In this document: one piece after another, positions 23,856 through 33,238 of the stretch
Layout: every line of letters begins with the position of its first letter
How positions within the stretch are numbered: position 1 is the stretch's first letter
From: Clostridia bacterium
GTDB taxonomy: Bacteria > Bacillota > Clostridia > Oscillospirales > CAG-272
NCBI GenBank assembly: GCA_017628755.1
Contig: JAGBYM010000041.1
Coordinates: forward strand, 1-43,567
Direction: 5' to 3'
Length of the DNA: 43,567 nucleotides
The notes under the pieces: model-generated
What the model was told of the DNA's origin: nothing
What the model saw: only the letters and a program-made list of their open reading frames with translations
Database searches by the model: none
Position numbers and translations under genes: made by a program

Positions 23856-24302
23856 TTATTTATTGCAAACGAGAACGTTGATGTGACCTACTACGTCGGT
23901 GTAGAGCTTGGCATCAATCTTGTAGTTGCCGTAGGAACGGATGGGATGATCGAGAACCATCTTGCGGCGGTCGATCTCGATACCGTGCTGAGCCTTGAGA
24001 GCCTCTGCGATATCCTTTGCGGTGATCGAGCCGTAAAGACGCTCGTCTGCGCCGCAGGGTGCCGCGATCTTTACGAGAAGAGATTCGAGCTTTACCGCGA
24101 TCTCAGATGCTGCCGCGCGCTCGGTTTCGATCTTATGGAGTCTGGATGCTTCCTTGTTCTTTGCTTCGTTCAATGCCTTGGCATCGGCGATGATGGCAAG
24201 CTTGCGTGCAAGAAGAAAGTTGCGCGCGTAGCCATCGGAAACCTCGATGATGTCTCCCTTTTTGCCCTGTGCCTTTACGTCCTGTGTCAGAATTACTTTC
24301 AT
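23856..24302 (-). CDS. rplI: 50S ribosomal protein bL9 (148 aa)
   Basis: Large-subunit protein near the L1 stalk, affecting reading-frame maintenance. The N-terminal signature [30 protein letters not shown] opens the protein. A long connecting helix (about 40-75) leads to the C-terminal domain with [18 protein letters not shown] stands eight bases before the ATG. It lies between gdpP and dnaB as in other Bacillota. Confidence 0.97.
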   Translation of the reverse strand: MKVILTQDVKAQGKKGDIIEVSDGYARNFLLARKLAIIADAKALNEAKNKEASRLHKIETERAAASEIAVKLESLLVKIAAPCGADERLYGSITAKDIAEALKAQHGIEIDRRKMVLDHPIRSYGNYKIDAKLYTDVVGHINVLVCNK

Positions 24303-24360
24303 TTTTATATCTCCTTAGAAAATTGTACTGTTAATTGATTGTCAAGTTCCGCAAAATTTA

Positions 24361-24514
24361 ATAAAATTCGTTTTTTCGGTGGCTTTGCCTCCGAAAAAAC
24401 ACCGCTAAGACGAGCAAAGAGAGTCCGCGGGCCGAGGGGAGCTGTCAAAATCTTTGATTTTGACAAGCGGAGATAAGCGCGCGTTTCTCGCTTGTAAAAC
24501 GCAGTTTTACAAGC
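24361..24514 (-). repeat. TGTAAAACGCAGTTTTACA repeat, copy 2 (long form)
   Basis: A 154-base repeat that matches 35943-36095 in layout: GGCTTTGCCTCCGAAAAAACAC, GCCGAGGGGAGC, a variable hairpin (GTCAAAATC/GATTTTGAC), GATAAGCGCGCG, then the palindrome at 24490-24514. The gdpP stop codon (24507-24509) lies inside the palindrome. Confidence 0.8.
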
Positions 24515-26537
24515 GGATATCCCCGTCGAGATATTCGTCGATAGCTCCTTTGAGCTGCTCGAGGACTTCTTTTGAGACGGTGTTTTTGACCTGCGCGCCC
24601 GCGGCATCAAAGTGGCCGCCTCCGCCGATCTTTTCGAGAATGAGCTGTACGTTTATCTTGCCGTTCGAGCGCGCCGAGATCGCGATAGCTTCATCGGTGC
24701 GGATAAGCACGAACGCCGCGTCGATATTCTGGACTGTGAGAAGAGTATCGGCAGCTTTCGACGCCGCGATACGGTCATCGGGAGTTCCGTTGCCTTCACA
24801 GACGGTGATCGCGATGCGCTCGCGGTAGAGTCTTACCTCGCTTCCGAGCTTTGCTTCGGTTACGAAGCTTGAAAGATCAGCAAAGAAGAAGGTGCGCGCG
24901 TATTCGGGATCCGCGCCCGCGCCTCTGAGGTAGAGAGCCGCGGAGAAGGTGCGCTCCGAAGTTGTTCTGGTGAAATTCTTGGTGTCAAGCATAATGCCCG
25001 CGAGCATTACGTTCGCCTCGTGGCGCGAAAGCTTTGCCTTGTCGGATGCGTGTGTGCCCATCGAGGTAATCTCGATAAGCTCGCTGACAAGCTCGCTTGC
25101 GGATGACGCGGAGGGCTCGATGTATGCGATAAGGGGTTCGCGGTCGAATTCCGCGATCTTGCGGTGGTGGTCTATGATGATGGTGTTGTATACGTTTGCC
25201 GCGATGTCGGAGGATTCAACTATTTTGAGGTTGTTGACGTCCGACATGATGAGAAGAGTATCCGTGCGGACCATATCGAGTCCGCGCGCTCCGCTGATGA
25301 AGATCTCTTCATATTCGGGCATTGCCTCGATAAGACGCTCGGTCGAGCATCTGAAATTGGAATTATCCGAGTCGATAACGATCTTGACGTTCGGATTGTA
25401 TGCAAGCGCAAGTCTTGCAAGGCCGATGCAGGAGCCGATCGAGTCGAAGTCGGGGTTCTTGTGACCCATAATGAGGACGTTGCCGGCCTCGGTGATATGC
25501 GAGATGAGCTTGTCCGAAATAACTCTCGAGCGGACCTTTGTGCGCTTCTGATTGATCTTTGTCTTACCGCCGAAGAAGTCGATGCCGGTCGGAGTTCTCA
25601 ATGCGACCTGGTCACCGCCGCGCTGAAGTGCGGTTTCGTGAGCCGATTCGGCGTTGCGGCTTCGCTCGGTGATATCCTTGCCTACTCCGCTGACGCCCAT
25701 AGAGACCGTGACGGACATATTTTCGTCGCCGAAGCGAACCTCTCTGATGCGGTCGAGGATATCGAATTTGGATTCTATACATTCGTCAAGTCTGTCCTTC
25801 GGGAAGACGAGAAGGTATTTTTCGCGGTCGTATTCGCGGATGAGGGCACCGATCGAGTGCGCCCAGTCGGTGATTATCTCGTTGACCTTCGCCGCCGCCT
25901 CGCGGTATGAGCCCTGAACGTACTGAGCAAGCTCATCAAGATTGTCTACCGAAACGTAGGCGACAACGGGGCTTTCGCTGTTGATCTGAGCCTCAAGCTC
26001 GTCGATCTCTGTGCGGTCCTCGAGTGTGGTCATCCAGTAGTCGCGGTCGGGCGCTTCCATAAGGTATGAGTAGGCGTAGAAGTTCGTTTCTGCTACAGTA
26101 ACGACCTTTTTGCCCGTCATTCCGATGATCTCGTTCATGGGAATACCCGTGTATACCGAAAGATTCTTACCCGAAAGCGCCATCTGGTTTGCGGCGCCGC
26201 AGAGGGTGAGCATCTTTCTGTTCGCCCAGAGGATCTTTCCGTCAGCGGTGGTGATGACCGAGGGGAAATCCACCTGTCTTACCACTTCGCTTATAAGGTG
26301 CTCGAGAGATTTTGAGGTCTCGTCGGTCATATGTCTTTTATGAACAAGGTAGGCAAAATAGCATATAGCCGCCTCGAAGATTGCCAGGACAATAACAAAC
26401 ACGAGCGCGATTATGCCGAGAGATATCTCGGTAAACGCGGCTGTTGCCAGGGCGACTATCAGGAGCACAAGTCCCGTGCCCGCGCTCATAAGAGTCAGGT
26501 CAAACGAGCTGATGTCGATATTTCTGTTTGAAGACAT
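24507..26537 (-). CDS. gdpP: c-di-AMP phosphodiesterase GdpP (676 aa)
   Basis: Membrane-bound enzyme that hydrolyses cyclic di-AMP, controlling osmotic and cell-wall stress responses. Two membrane helices (about 16-36 and 41-63) are followed by a PAS-like domain (about 85-165), a degenerate GGDEF domain (about 190-310, where the signature is missing) and a DHH/DHHA1 module. The last has VLIMGHKNPDFDSIGS, IIIDHHRK and GGGGHFDAAGAQV. AAGGAG precedes the ATG. It lies between the DUF2232 gene and rplI, with only 13 bases to the former. The final codons are formed by a repeat palindrome. Confidence 0.95.
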   Translation of the reverse strand: MSSNRNIDISSFDLTLMSAGTGLVLLIVALATAAFTEISLGIIALVFVIVLAIFEAAICYFAYLVHKRHMTDETSKSLEHLISEVVRQVDFPSVITTADGKILWANRKMLTLCGAANQMALSGKNLSVYTGIPMNEIIGMTGKKVVTVAETNFYAYSYLMEAPDRDYWMTTLEDRTEIDELEAQINSESPVVAYVSVDNLDELAQYVQGSYREAAAKVNEIITDWAHSIGALIREYDREKYLLVFPKDRLDECIESKFDILDRIREVRFGDENMSVTVSMGVSGVGKDITERSRNAESAHETALQRGGDQVALRTPTGIDFFGGKTKINQKRTKVRSRVISDKLISHITEAGNVLIMGHKNPDFDSIGSCIGLARLALAYNPNVKIVIDSDNSNFRCSTERLIEAMPEYEEIFISGARGLDMVRTDTLLIMSDVNNLKIVESSDIAANVYNTIIIDHHRKIAEFDREPLIAYIEPSASSASELVSELIEITSMGTHASDKAKLSRHEANVMLAGIMLDTKNFTRTTSERTFSAALYLRGAGADPEYARTFFFADLSSFVTEAKLGSEVRLYRERIAITVCEGNGTPDDRIAASKAADTLLTVQNIDAAFVLIRTDEAIAISARSNGKINVQLILEKIGGGGHFDAAGAQVKNTVSKEVLEQLKGAIDEYLDGDIRL

Positions 26538-26550
26538 TTAAATTATCTCC

Positions 26551-27678
26551 TTATTCTGAATCTTTCTTGTCTGTGCGCGTGAATTTACGAAAAATTGCGG
26601 AGGTTATCGGTTTTACCGATGCGGCGATGCCGAGGAATGTAAATACCGCCGCGGCAACCGAGGGCGAGATCATAAAGAGAACGATTATTGCGATAAAGGA
26701 TATCATGGGAGGCTTTTCCTGGAAGCCTGTTTTTTCACGTCTGAAGAAGCCGATGACTCTCGCGCATCCCATACGGATGAAGGGAAGCGTCAGCGCGACG
26801 AGGATATTGTCGGTAACCGCGCCAGCCATTTCGTATGCCCGACCCTCAAGCGCAAATGCGGTGGAGAGGAGGAAGCAGATGATGTAGACGACTCCGCTTA
26901 CGGGCGTGAGGGAGAGGACGTACATGGATTCGGGAATTTCCGCAGAGGTGCTCGACGCAAAGAGCGAGACGGTCAGGTCGCAGGCAATATAGCAGATTGC
27001 CGACGCCGCGGCGAATACGAGTCCCGGGAGGATGTTGACGAAGTAGGTGGCAAGCATCTCGACCACTCTTTCTTCGATAACGAACATTTCTTCATTGACC
27101 GCTCCGTACAGCTCAACGATGTAGTTGCGGATATAATCGCCGATTTCCGTAAGATCTCCGCCCACAACAAGGAAGACGGTGAGTGCCGCACCGAAGAGAA
27201 GGATCGTCAGCATAGAGAGAGTCTCGGAAAGCGGACGGCGGCGAAGCATCGGAGACGCGAGGATTCCGAGCGCGGCGGGGATGAATACGGGCAAAGCTTC
27301 GAGCGGACCGAGCACGATCGCCGCGGCGGCGTATGCCGAGATCACGGGAGCAATCGTCCTGAAGCTTCCCTTGCCGATCATAAGATACGCGGAGACACCG
27401 AAGCTGTAGATGAATCCGATATATATTGAGGGGACGGTGAGATTACCTGTTGCTATCAGGAAAAGGCAGGGGGTGATTATTCCAAGTACGGGAACGAGGC
27501 GCCGCGCCTGCGTAAAGATGATCGCGCCGAGGATGAAGACCGTGATCCCCGCGAAAACGGGAGCCTCTGAAAAGACCATCGAAAGCGAGCCGAGCAGAAG
27601 TGTGAGCGAATATATGATTGTGGGAAGACCGTAAAGCTTCCCGGGAAACTCGGGCTTGTGTGTTTTAGCGGGCGTCAT
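26551..27678 (-). CDS. DUF2232 (YybS-like) membrane protein (375 aa)
   Basis: A polytopic membrane protein of the DUF2232 family, usually found before gdpP in Bacillota and of unknown function. Around eight hydrophobic helices are visible, with the conserved GLVFAAASAICYIACD-like segment near the middle and a basic C-terminus ending RTDKKDSE. The ATG at 27678 is chosen because AAGGAGG lies five bases upstream, and the start six codons earlier would overlap that site. It is first in the minus-strand group that continues with gdpP, rplI, dnaB and tilS. Conservation of this pairing suggests a link with c-di-AMP signalling or cell-envelope sensing, but that is inference. Confidence 0.8.
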   Translation of the reverse strand: MTPAKTHKPEFPGKLYGLPTIIYSLTLLLGSLSMVFSEAPVFAGITVFILGAIIFTQARRLVPVLGIITPCLFLIATGNLTVPSIYIGFIYSFGVSAYLMIGKGSFRTIAPVISAYAAAAIVLGPLEALPVFIPAALGILASPMLRRRPLSETLSMLTILLFGAALTVFLVVGGDLTEIGDYIRNYIVELYGAVNEEMFVIEERVVEMLATYFVNILPGLVFAAASAICYIACDLTVSLFASSTSAEIPESMYVLSLTPVSGVVYIICFLLSTAFALEGRAYEMAGAVTDNILVALTLPFIRMGCARVIGFFRREKTGFQEKPPMISFIAIIVLFMISPSVAAAVFTFLGIAASVKPITSAIFRKFTRTDKKDSE

Positions 27679-27844
27679 CTGTACCTCCTTCCGCATTTAG
27701 CGATATTTGTCCAATTATAATATTACATTATAATATTGTATCATACTTTTTTATATTTGTAAATAGTAAATTATTGAATATGTAATGAATTTTGGGTGAA
27801 AACAGCAAAAATATAAAAAAGTAAAACATTTTTTCCAAAACCTA

Positions 27845-27873
27845 TTGCAATTTGACTTTTTATGTGCTATAAT
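27845..27873 (+). promoter_or_regulatory. Promoter of the rimP-nusA-infB operon
   Basis: TTGCAA (27845-27850), 17 bases, TATAAT (27868-27873). The transcript would start near 27880 and carry a leader of about 77 bases before the first ATG at 27957. Confidence 0.75.
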
Positions 27874-27893
27874 ATATATGTACGAGTAGAGAC

Positions 27894-27920
27894 TGAGAGA
27901 GGGCGCCACGTCCTCTCTCA
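27894..27920 (+). promoter_or_regulatory. Leader hairpin of the nusA operon
   Basis: A 9-bp stem TGAGAGAGG/CCTCTCTCA with loop GCGCCACGT is followed by TTTTCTCG. It begins about 14 bases from the expected transcript start and could be a weak attenuator or a protein site. No ligand-binding class is recognised. Confidence 0.45.
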
Positions 27921-27956
27921 TTTTCTCGAAAGAATAAATCAGCTTCGGAGGTAGAA

Positions 27957-28259
27957 ATGAAACCTCAAAAAGCACAAAAGCCGCAAAAGCCGCATCCGCC
28001 GCAGGCACCGCAGCCGGTGCAAAAGCCTCTGCCTGTGCAGAAGCCTCTGCGTCCTCTCGTAACTCTCCCCGAGCTTATCGCGGAGCACATCGAGAACAAA
28101 AAGCGCCTCAAAAAAGAGCTTAAGAACTTCAAAAAGACACTTAAGCGCGAGGAAAAATCGGCAAAGGCTACCCTCAAATGGGTTAAAAAAGAGAAGAAAA
28201 ATCTCAAGGCGCTGAAAAAGCAAAAGCAAAAAGAGAAAAAAGAGAAAAAGAAGAAATGA
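27957..28259 (+). CDS. Small lysine- and proline-rich protein heading the rimP-nusA operon (100 aa)
   Basis: I do not recognise this protein. Residues 1-32 are a Pro/Gln/Lys segment of PQKP- and VQKPL-type repeats. Residues 36-100 look like one long basic helix, beginning LPELIAEHIENKKRLKKEL and ending in KEKKEKKKK. About one third of all residues are lysine. A strong GGAGG lies before the ATG, and the stop overlaps the rimP ATG as ATGA, so translation is real and coupled to rimP. Such composition suits binding RNA or the ribosome, perhaps helping RimP or NusA, but that is inference. The alternative is that it serves mainly as a coupling leader ORF. Confidence 0.75.
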   Translation: MKPQKAQKPQKPHPPQAPQPVQKPLPVQKPLRPLVTLPELIAEHIENKKRLKKELKNFKKTLKREEKSAKATLKWVKKEKKNLKALKKQKQKEKKEKKKK

Positions 28260-28756
28260 AAAAAGAGCTTACGGGAGTCGCCGCGCGCGTTTATCCCCTG
28301 ATCGAAAATACCGTCCACGAGTGCGGCTGTGAGATCTGGGACCTTGAATTCGTCAAGGAAGGCGCGGACAGAATACTTCGTATTACTATTGATACAGACC
28401 GCGAGGGCGGCATCGGTATTGAGGACTGCGAGCGCGTCAACCGCGCCGTCGATCCCATCCTTGACGAGACCGACCCGATCGACACTTCATATTACCTCCA
28501 GGTTTCCTCTCCCGGAATCGAGAGAGATATCACCCTCCCCTGGCACGTCACCGCTTGCGTCGGCGAGAGAGTTGAGGTAAAGCTTTTCGCTCCCGTAGAG
28601 GGAAGCCGCAAGTATGACGGCATCCTCCTCGGCTTTGAGGGCGGAGAGACCGATCCCGCGAGAAAGATCCTCGTCGATATTGGCGAAAAGACTCTCGCCT
28701 TCGAGTACGAATCCGTCTCGAAGATTAAAACTTTGTTTGATTTTGATAGTATATAA
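28256..28756 (+). CDS. rimP: Ribosome maturation factor RimP (166 aa)
   Basis: Assists 30S subunit maturation near S12. The N-terminal domain has CGCEIWDLEFVKEGADRILRI and DCERVNRAVDPILD, and YYLQVSSPGIERDI is the family hallmark. The C-terminal Sm-like domain follows (VEVKLFAPVEGSRKYDGILLGF). Length is standard. Its ATG overlaps the preceding stop, and nusA starts 23 bases later. Confidence 0.95.
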   Translation: MKKELTGVAARVYPLIENTVHECGCEIWDLEFVKEGADRILRITIDTDREGGIGIEDCERVNRAVDPILDETDPIDTSYYLQVSSPGIERDITLPWHVTACVGERVEVKLFAPVEGSRKYDGILLGFEGGETDPARKILVDIGEKTLAFEYESVSKIKTLFDFDSI

Positions 28757-28779
28757 TTTCAGAAAGGACATATCGAAAA

Positions 28780-29805
28780 ATGAATTCGGAATTTTTCGCC
28801 GCACTTGAAGAGCTTGAACAGAAGCGAGGCATATCCAAGGCTTATATGATCGAAAAGATCGAGGCGGCTCTTGTTGCAGCTTATAAAAAGGAATACGGAA
28901 ACAACACCAACGTCCGCGTAAGCATTGATGAAAACAAGAAGGACGTTCGCGTTTTCCAGCAGAAGACCGTAGTAGCCGAGGTTGAGGATCCCGAGACCGA
29001 GATCTCCCTTGAGGAAGCAAAGCTCCGCAACAAGAGAAGCACCATCGGCAAGATCCTTGAATTTGAGGTAAAGCCCAAGAACTTCCGCCGTCTTTCCGCC
29101 GGCGCGGCACGCTCTGTAATCATTCAGGCTATCCGCGAGGCTGAAAGAAAGATCGCTCAGGAAGCTTACGAGGCAAAGCGCGAGGAGATCATCACCGCAA
29201 CCGTATCCAAGATCGACGATGAGACCGGCGACGTTATCATCTTCACCGGCAACGGCAACGCGCGTCTGCGCCAGACCGAGCAGATCCCCGGCGAGGAATT
29301 CTTCATTGGTCAGAAGATCAAGATATATATTTCCGAGGTCAACCGCGAGGCAAGAGGACCGCTGATCACCATTTCGAGAGCGCATCCCGGACTTGTCCGC
29401 CGTATGTTCGAGCTCGAAGTGCCCGAGATTCAGGAGGGCGTTGTTCAGATCAAGGGTATCGCCCGTGAGGCAGGCTCGAGAACCAAGATCGCGGTTTACT
29501 CGACCGACGAGAGCGTTGATCCCGTTGGTTCCTGCGTCGGCGCAAAGGGTATGAGAATCAATACCATCCTCGGCGAGCTTGACGGCGAGAAGGTTGATAT
29601 TATCAAGTACAGCGAGGATCCCGCTGAGTACATCGCGGCAGCTCTTGCTCCCGCAACCGTTGATTCGGTCACCATGCTCGGTGATAAGACCGCGCACGTA
29701 GTCGTTAAGCCCGATCAGCTTTCTCTTGCTATCGGCCGCGAGGGTCAGAACGCACGTCTCGCAGCAAGACTTACCGGCTGCAAGATCGATATCAAGCCCG
29801 AATAA
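28780..29805 (+). CDS. nusA: Transcription termination/antitermination factor NusA (341 aa)
   Basis: Binds RNA polymerase and modulates pausing, termination and antitermination. The N-terminal polymerase-binding domain (about 1-130) is followed by an S1 domain (about 135-200, GDVIIFTGNGNARL) and two KH domains (about 205-341, with VGSCVGAKGMRINTILGEL and LAIGREGQNARLAARLTG). It lacks the acidic repeats of the longer proteobacterial NusA, as normal in Bacillota. Operon position between rimP and rnpM is conserved. Confidence 0.96.
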   Translation: MNSEFFAALEELEQKRGISKAYMIEKIEAALVAAYKKEYGNNTNVRVSIDENKKDVRVFQQKTVVAEVEDPETEISLEEAKLRNKRSTIGKILEFEVKPKNFRRLSAGAARSVIIQAIREAERKIAQEAYEAKREEIITATVSKIDDETGDVIIFTGNGNARLRQTEQIPGEEFFIGQKIKIYISEVNREARGPLITISRAHPGLVRRMFELEVPEIQEGVVQIKGIAREAGSRTKIAVYSTDESVDPVGSCVGAKGMRINTILGELDGEKVDIIKYSEDPAEYIAAALAPATVDSVTMLGDKTAHVVVKPDQLSLAIGREGQNARLAARLTGCKIDIKPE

Positions 29806-29811
29806 TTAAAA

Positions 29812-30102
29812 ATGGCAAAAAAACAGGGACAGCCCGCGCCGAGAAAGATTCCGATGCGTCAGTGCCTCGGATGCAATGAGCATAAGCCGAAGATAGAGCT
29901 TGTGCGCATCCTCCGCACTCCCGAGGGTGAGATCACACTCGACCTTACGGGTAAGAAATCGGGAAGAGGCGCATATATATGCAAAAATCCCGCGTGCCTC
30001 AAAAAGCTCCGCAAGAACCGCCGTGCAGAATCGAATCTCGGTGTAAGCATACCCGAGGAGGTCTGGGACGCGCTTGAGGCTCAGATGGCAGGAGAGCAGT
30101 AA
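29812..30102 (+). CDS. rnpM: RNase P modulator RnpM (YlxR, DUF448) (96 aa)
   Basis: A small RNA-binding protein known in Bacillus to bind and modulate RNase P. The family signature PMRQCLGCNEHKPKIELVRI and GRGAYICKNPACLKK are both present. Four cysteines in CLGC and C.NPAC could bind metal. It starts six bases after nusA, and its TAA overlaps the next ATG as TAATG. Confidence 0.92.
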   Translation: MAKKQGQPAPRKIPMRQCLGCNEHKPKIELVRILRTPEGEITLDLTGKKSGRGAYICKNPACLKKLRKNRRAESNLGVSIPEEVWDALEAQMAGEQ

Positions 30103-30437
30103 TGGGAAACACCCCGAAGGAAAAGCTTCTCGGAATGCTCGGACTTTGCATCCGCGCGCGCCGCGCCGTATGCGGAACCGTCAACGTCTGCGAGGCGCTG
30201 AAGGCGGGTAAGGTCAAGCTTGTTGTCGCCGCTTGTGACAATTCCGCGGCAACAGACAAAAGGCTTTCCGACCGCACGGCATTCTATGGCGTAAAGCTTA
30301 TAAAAACAGAACTCACCGCCGCCGAGATCGGCGCGGCTACGGGAAAATCCCTCGTGGCGGCAATGGCAATAACAGACGAATCCATGGCAGGGGCGGTCGA
30401 GAAGAAGGCGGAAGAAGCATCCGCGAACAATAAATAA
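30102..30437 (+). CDS. Ribosomal L7Ae-like protein (YlxQ type) (111 aa)
   Basis: A small protein of the L7Ae/L30e fold that binds kink-turn RNAs. Recognisable parts are LLGMLGLCIRARRAVCGTVNV, KLVVAACDNSAATDKRL and a C-terminal ATGKSLVAAMAITDESMA. It begins by overlapping the rnpM stop and ends 40 bases before infB, the usual position in Bacillota. The last residues are Ala/Glu/Lys-rich and not conserved. Confidence 0.9.
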   Translation: MGNTPKEKLLGMLGLCIRARRAVCGTVNVCEALKAGKVKLVVAACDNSAATDKRLSDRTAFYGVKLIKTELTAAEIGAATGKSLVAAMAITDESMAGAVEKKAEEASANNK

Positions 30438-30477
30438 ACATTAAAATCACGTATCCGTTAGGAGGAAGACAGATAAT

Positions 30478-33198
30478 ATGGCAGTCGGCTCTCAGTATAA
30501 AGTGAATCAGTTGGCAAAGGACCTTTCGCTCAAGACCAAGGATCTTATAGATATCATGGTGGCGGCAGGGCTTGAAGTCAAAACACAAAAGACCCTCGAA
30601 CCCTTCGAGCTTGATGTGATCTGGGAAGTTCTCACCACATCAAATCAGATCGTCGGCATCGAGGATTATATCGACGGCGTGACAGGCATACCCTCTTTGC
30701 GGAAAAAAGCCGCAGAGACCAAGCCCGAAGCAAAGGTAAAGGCTGAAAAGCCTGCCGAAGCACGTGCACCCAAGTCCGCGGAGAAGAAGCCCGAAAAGAA
30801 GCCTGAGGCAGCACCTGCTCCCAAGGCAGAGCAGAAGCTCGAGGAAAAGAAGCCCGAGGTGAAGCCCGAGGAGAAAAAGTCCGAGCAGAAGCCTCAGGAA
30901 AAGCAGAACGTCGCGCGCAGTGCGGGCGAGCGTTTTGAGTCGCGTATGAGTGCGGCAAACGAAAAGTCAAAGCAGGAAAAGACCGAAAAGAAGCAGGAGA
31001 AGCGCGAGGAAAAGAAGTCGGGCAGAACTGCTATCGATATGCGTTCCGGCGCGCGTCCCGAGGGCGAGCGCGAGGTCGTTACGGTCAGCCCCAAGGCTGC
31101 TACCCGTGTCGTTGACACCAGAGGAAGCGGTGCTGTTGACCTTTCGAAGTATGATGATAACCTTGACGGTATCGTTCCCGAGAATATCCGCGACGACCGC
31201 GGCGGAAGCCAGAAGGTAAAGAAGTCCCCTGCGGCTCAGAATACCGAAAAAGAAGGCGGAAACAGACCGGGTCAGAAGAACCAGAATCAGGGCGGCAAGA
31301 ACGAGGGACGCAAGGATCAGAAGAACCAGAAGGATAACCGTCAGCAGGGCAAAAACGACAAGAACAATAACAACAATAACAATAAAAACGGCAAGAACGG
31401 CAAGAAGGGCGGATTCGTCCCCGCGCCTGCTCCCGCTCCCGTAAAGAAGGCTCCCGTTAAGGCAGAGATTCCGGACGAGATCACCGTTGGCGAATTTGCA
31501 TCGCGCATCAAGGCTCCCGCGGGAGAGGTCATCAAGAGACTTATGCTCATGGGAATGATGGTTACACTCAACCAGACCATCGACTTTGACACCGCATTCC
31601 TTATCGCGGACGAACTCGGCGCAGAGATCACCAAGGAAGTTGTCGTCAGCATCGAGGACAGACTCTTTGATGAGGAAGAGGACAGCCCCGAAAACCTCGT
31701 TGAGCGCGCACCCGTTGTTTGCGTAATGGGTCACGTTGACCACGGTAAGACCTCGCTTCTTGACGCTATCCGTAACACCCGCGTTACCGCAGGTGAGGCG
31801 GGCGGTATTACCCAGCATATCGGTGCGTACCGCGTTAAGATCAACGGCAAGGAGATCACCTTCCTTGACACCCCCGGTCACGAGGCGTTCACCGCAATGC
31901 GTGCCCGCGGTGCACAGGCTACCGATATCGCGATCCTCGTTGTAGCGGCGGACGACGGTATCATGCCCCAGACCGTTGAGGCTATCAACCACGCAAAGGC
32001 TGCGGGCGTTCAGATCATCGTTGCCATCAACAAGATGGATAAACCCACCGCAAATCCCGATAATATCAAGACCGCACTTACTCAGTACGAGCTCATTCCC
32101 GAGGAATGGGGCGGCGACGTAATGTGCATCCCCGTTTCGGCTCTCAAGCACGAGGGTATCGACGATCTTCTCGAATCGATCCTTCTCATTGCCGAAATGC
32201 AGGAATACAAGGCTAATCCCAACAGACGTGCAAAGGGTATCGTCATCGAGTCGAAGCTCGACCGCGGACGCGGACCCGTTGCAACCGTCCTCATCCAGAA
32301 CGGTACTCTCCGCGCCGGCGATATCGTTATCGCGGGTACTGCAGTTGGACGTGTCCGTGCAATGACCGACCACACCGGCAGAATCGTTAAGGTTGCTCCT
32401 CCCTCGATGCCCGTTGAGATCACGGGTCTCGCAGACGTTCCCCAGGCGGGTGACGAGGTCAACGCAGTGGTTGATGAGAGAATGGCAAGAGAGCTTGCTG
32501 AGCAGAGACGCAGCCAGGCAAAGGAAGAGGAGTTCAAGGCAAACGCAAGAACCAACCTCAACGACCTCTTTGCGCAGATTCAGGAAGGTATCAAGGAGCT
32601 CAACGTCATCGTCAAGGCAGACGTTGCGGGCTCTGCGGAGGCAGTAAAGCAGTCGCTTGAGAAGATCACCAACGAGGAAGTTCGCGTTCGCGTTATCCAC
32701 GCTGCTGCGGGCGGTATCACCGAGGGTGACGTTATGTTCGCTGCTGCATCCAACGCTATCATCGTCGGATTTAACACCCGTCCCGACCGTACCGCGCTTG
32801 ATTCCGCGGAGCGTCAGGGCGTTGATATCCGCACCTACCGTATCATCTACGATTGTATCAACGAGATTACCGCGGCTATGAAGGGTATGCTTGCTCCCAA
32901 GTTCCGCGAAAAGCTCCTCGGACATATCGAGGTACGTCAGGTCATCCACGTTCCGAACGTCGGATTTATCGCAGGTTCCTATGTTCTTGACGGTAAGATC
33001 ACCCGTAAGGCACAGATCCGCGTAGTACGCGACGGTATCGTTGTTTACGAGGATAAGATCTCCTCTCTCCGCCGTTTCAAGGACGACGTCAGCGAAGTTG
33101 CACAGGGCTATGAGTGCGGTGTTGGACTCGAGAAGTTCAATGACCTCAAGCTCGGCGATATTCTCGAAGCGTTCGTTATGGAAGAGATTGAACAGTAA
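30478..33198 (+). CDS. infB: Translation initiation factor IF-2 (906 aa)
   Basis: GTPase that brings initiator tRNA to the 30S subunit. An IF2 N-terminal module (about 5-55, [20 protein letters not shown]) is followed by a long disordered linker (about 75-330) rich in Lys, Glu, Gln and Pro with an Asn run near 298. Next come a second IF2_N-like segment ([21 protein letters not shown]) and the GTPase domain with GHVDHGKT near 418, DTPGHEAFT and NKMD. The C-terminal beta-barrels carry the tRNA-binding site. The ATG at 30478 follows GTTAGGAGGAAG. The rbfA gene that often follows infB is absent, and the operon ends here at a strong terminator. Confidence 0.97.
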   Translation: MAVGSQYKVNQLAKDLSLKTKDLIDIMVAAGLEVKTQKTLEPFELDVIWEVLTTSNQIVGIEDYIDGVTGIPSLRKKAAETKPEAKVKAEKPAEARAPKSAEKKPEKKPEAAPAPKAEQKLEEKKPEVKPEEKKSEQKPQEKQNVARSAGERFESRMSAANEKSKQEKTEKKQEKREEKKSGRTAIDMRSGARPEGEREVVTVSPKAATRVVDTRGSGAVDLSKYDDNLDGIVPENIRDDRGGSQKVKKSPAAQNTEKEGGNRPGQKNQNQGGKNEGRKDQKNQKDNRQQGKNDKNNNNNNNKNGKNGKKGGFVPAPAPAPVKKAPVKAEIPDEITVGEFASRIKAPAGEVIKRLMLMGMMVTLNQTIDFDTAFLIADELGAEITKEVVVSIEDRLFDEEEDSPENLVERAPVVCVMGHVDHGKTSLLDAIRNTRVTAGEAGGITQHIGAYRVKINGKEITFLDTPGHEAFTAMRARGAQATDIAILVVAADDGIMPQTVEAINHAKAAGVQIIVAINKMDKPTANPDNIKTALTQYELIPEEWGGDVMCIPVSALKHEGIDDLLESILLIAEMQEYKANPNRRAKGIVIESKLDRGRGPVATVLIQNGTLRAGDIVIAGTAVGRVRAMTDHTGRIVKVAPPSMPVEITGLADVPQAGDEVNAVVDERMARELAEQRRSQAKEEEFKANARTNLNDLFAQIQEGIKELNVIVKADVAGSAEAVKQSLEKITNEEVRVRVIHAAAGGITEGDVMFAAASNAIIVGFNTRPDRTALDSAERQGVDIRTYRIIYDCINEITAAMKGMLAPKFREKLLGHIEVRQVIHVPNVGFIAGSYVLDGKITRKAQIRVVRDGIVVYEDKISSLRRFKDDVSEVAQGYECGVGLEKFNDLKLGDILEAFVMEEIEQ

Positions 33199-33201
33199 TA
33201 T

Positions 33202-33237
33202 AAAAACAGTTGCCGACATTTGTCGGCAACTGTTTTT
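33202..33237 (+). terminator. Intrinsic terminator of the nusA-infB operon
   Basis: A 17-bp near-perfect stem AAAAACAGTTGCCGACA (33202-33218 with 33221-33237) starts four bases after the infB stop and ends in TTTTTT. It is the best terminator in the window. Confidence 0.9.
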
Positions 33238-33238
33238 T

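Noticed and set aside
27697..27956. Riboswitch or T-box in the nusA operon leader
   Set aside because: The leader is about 77 bases with a single hairpin. No T-box motif or known aptamer consensus is visible.
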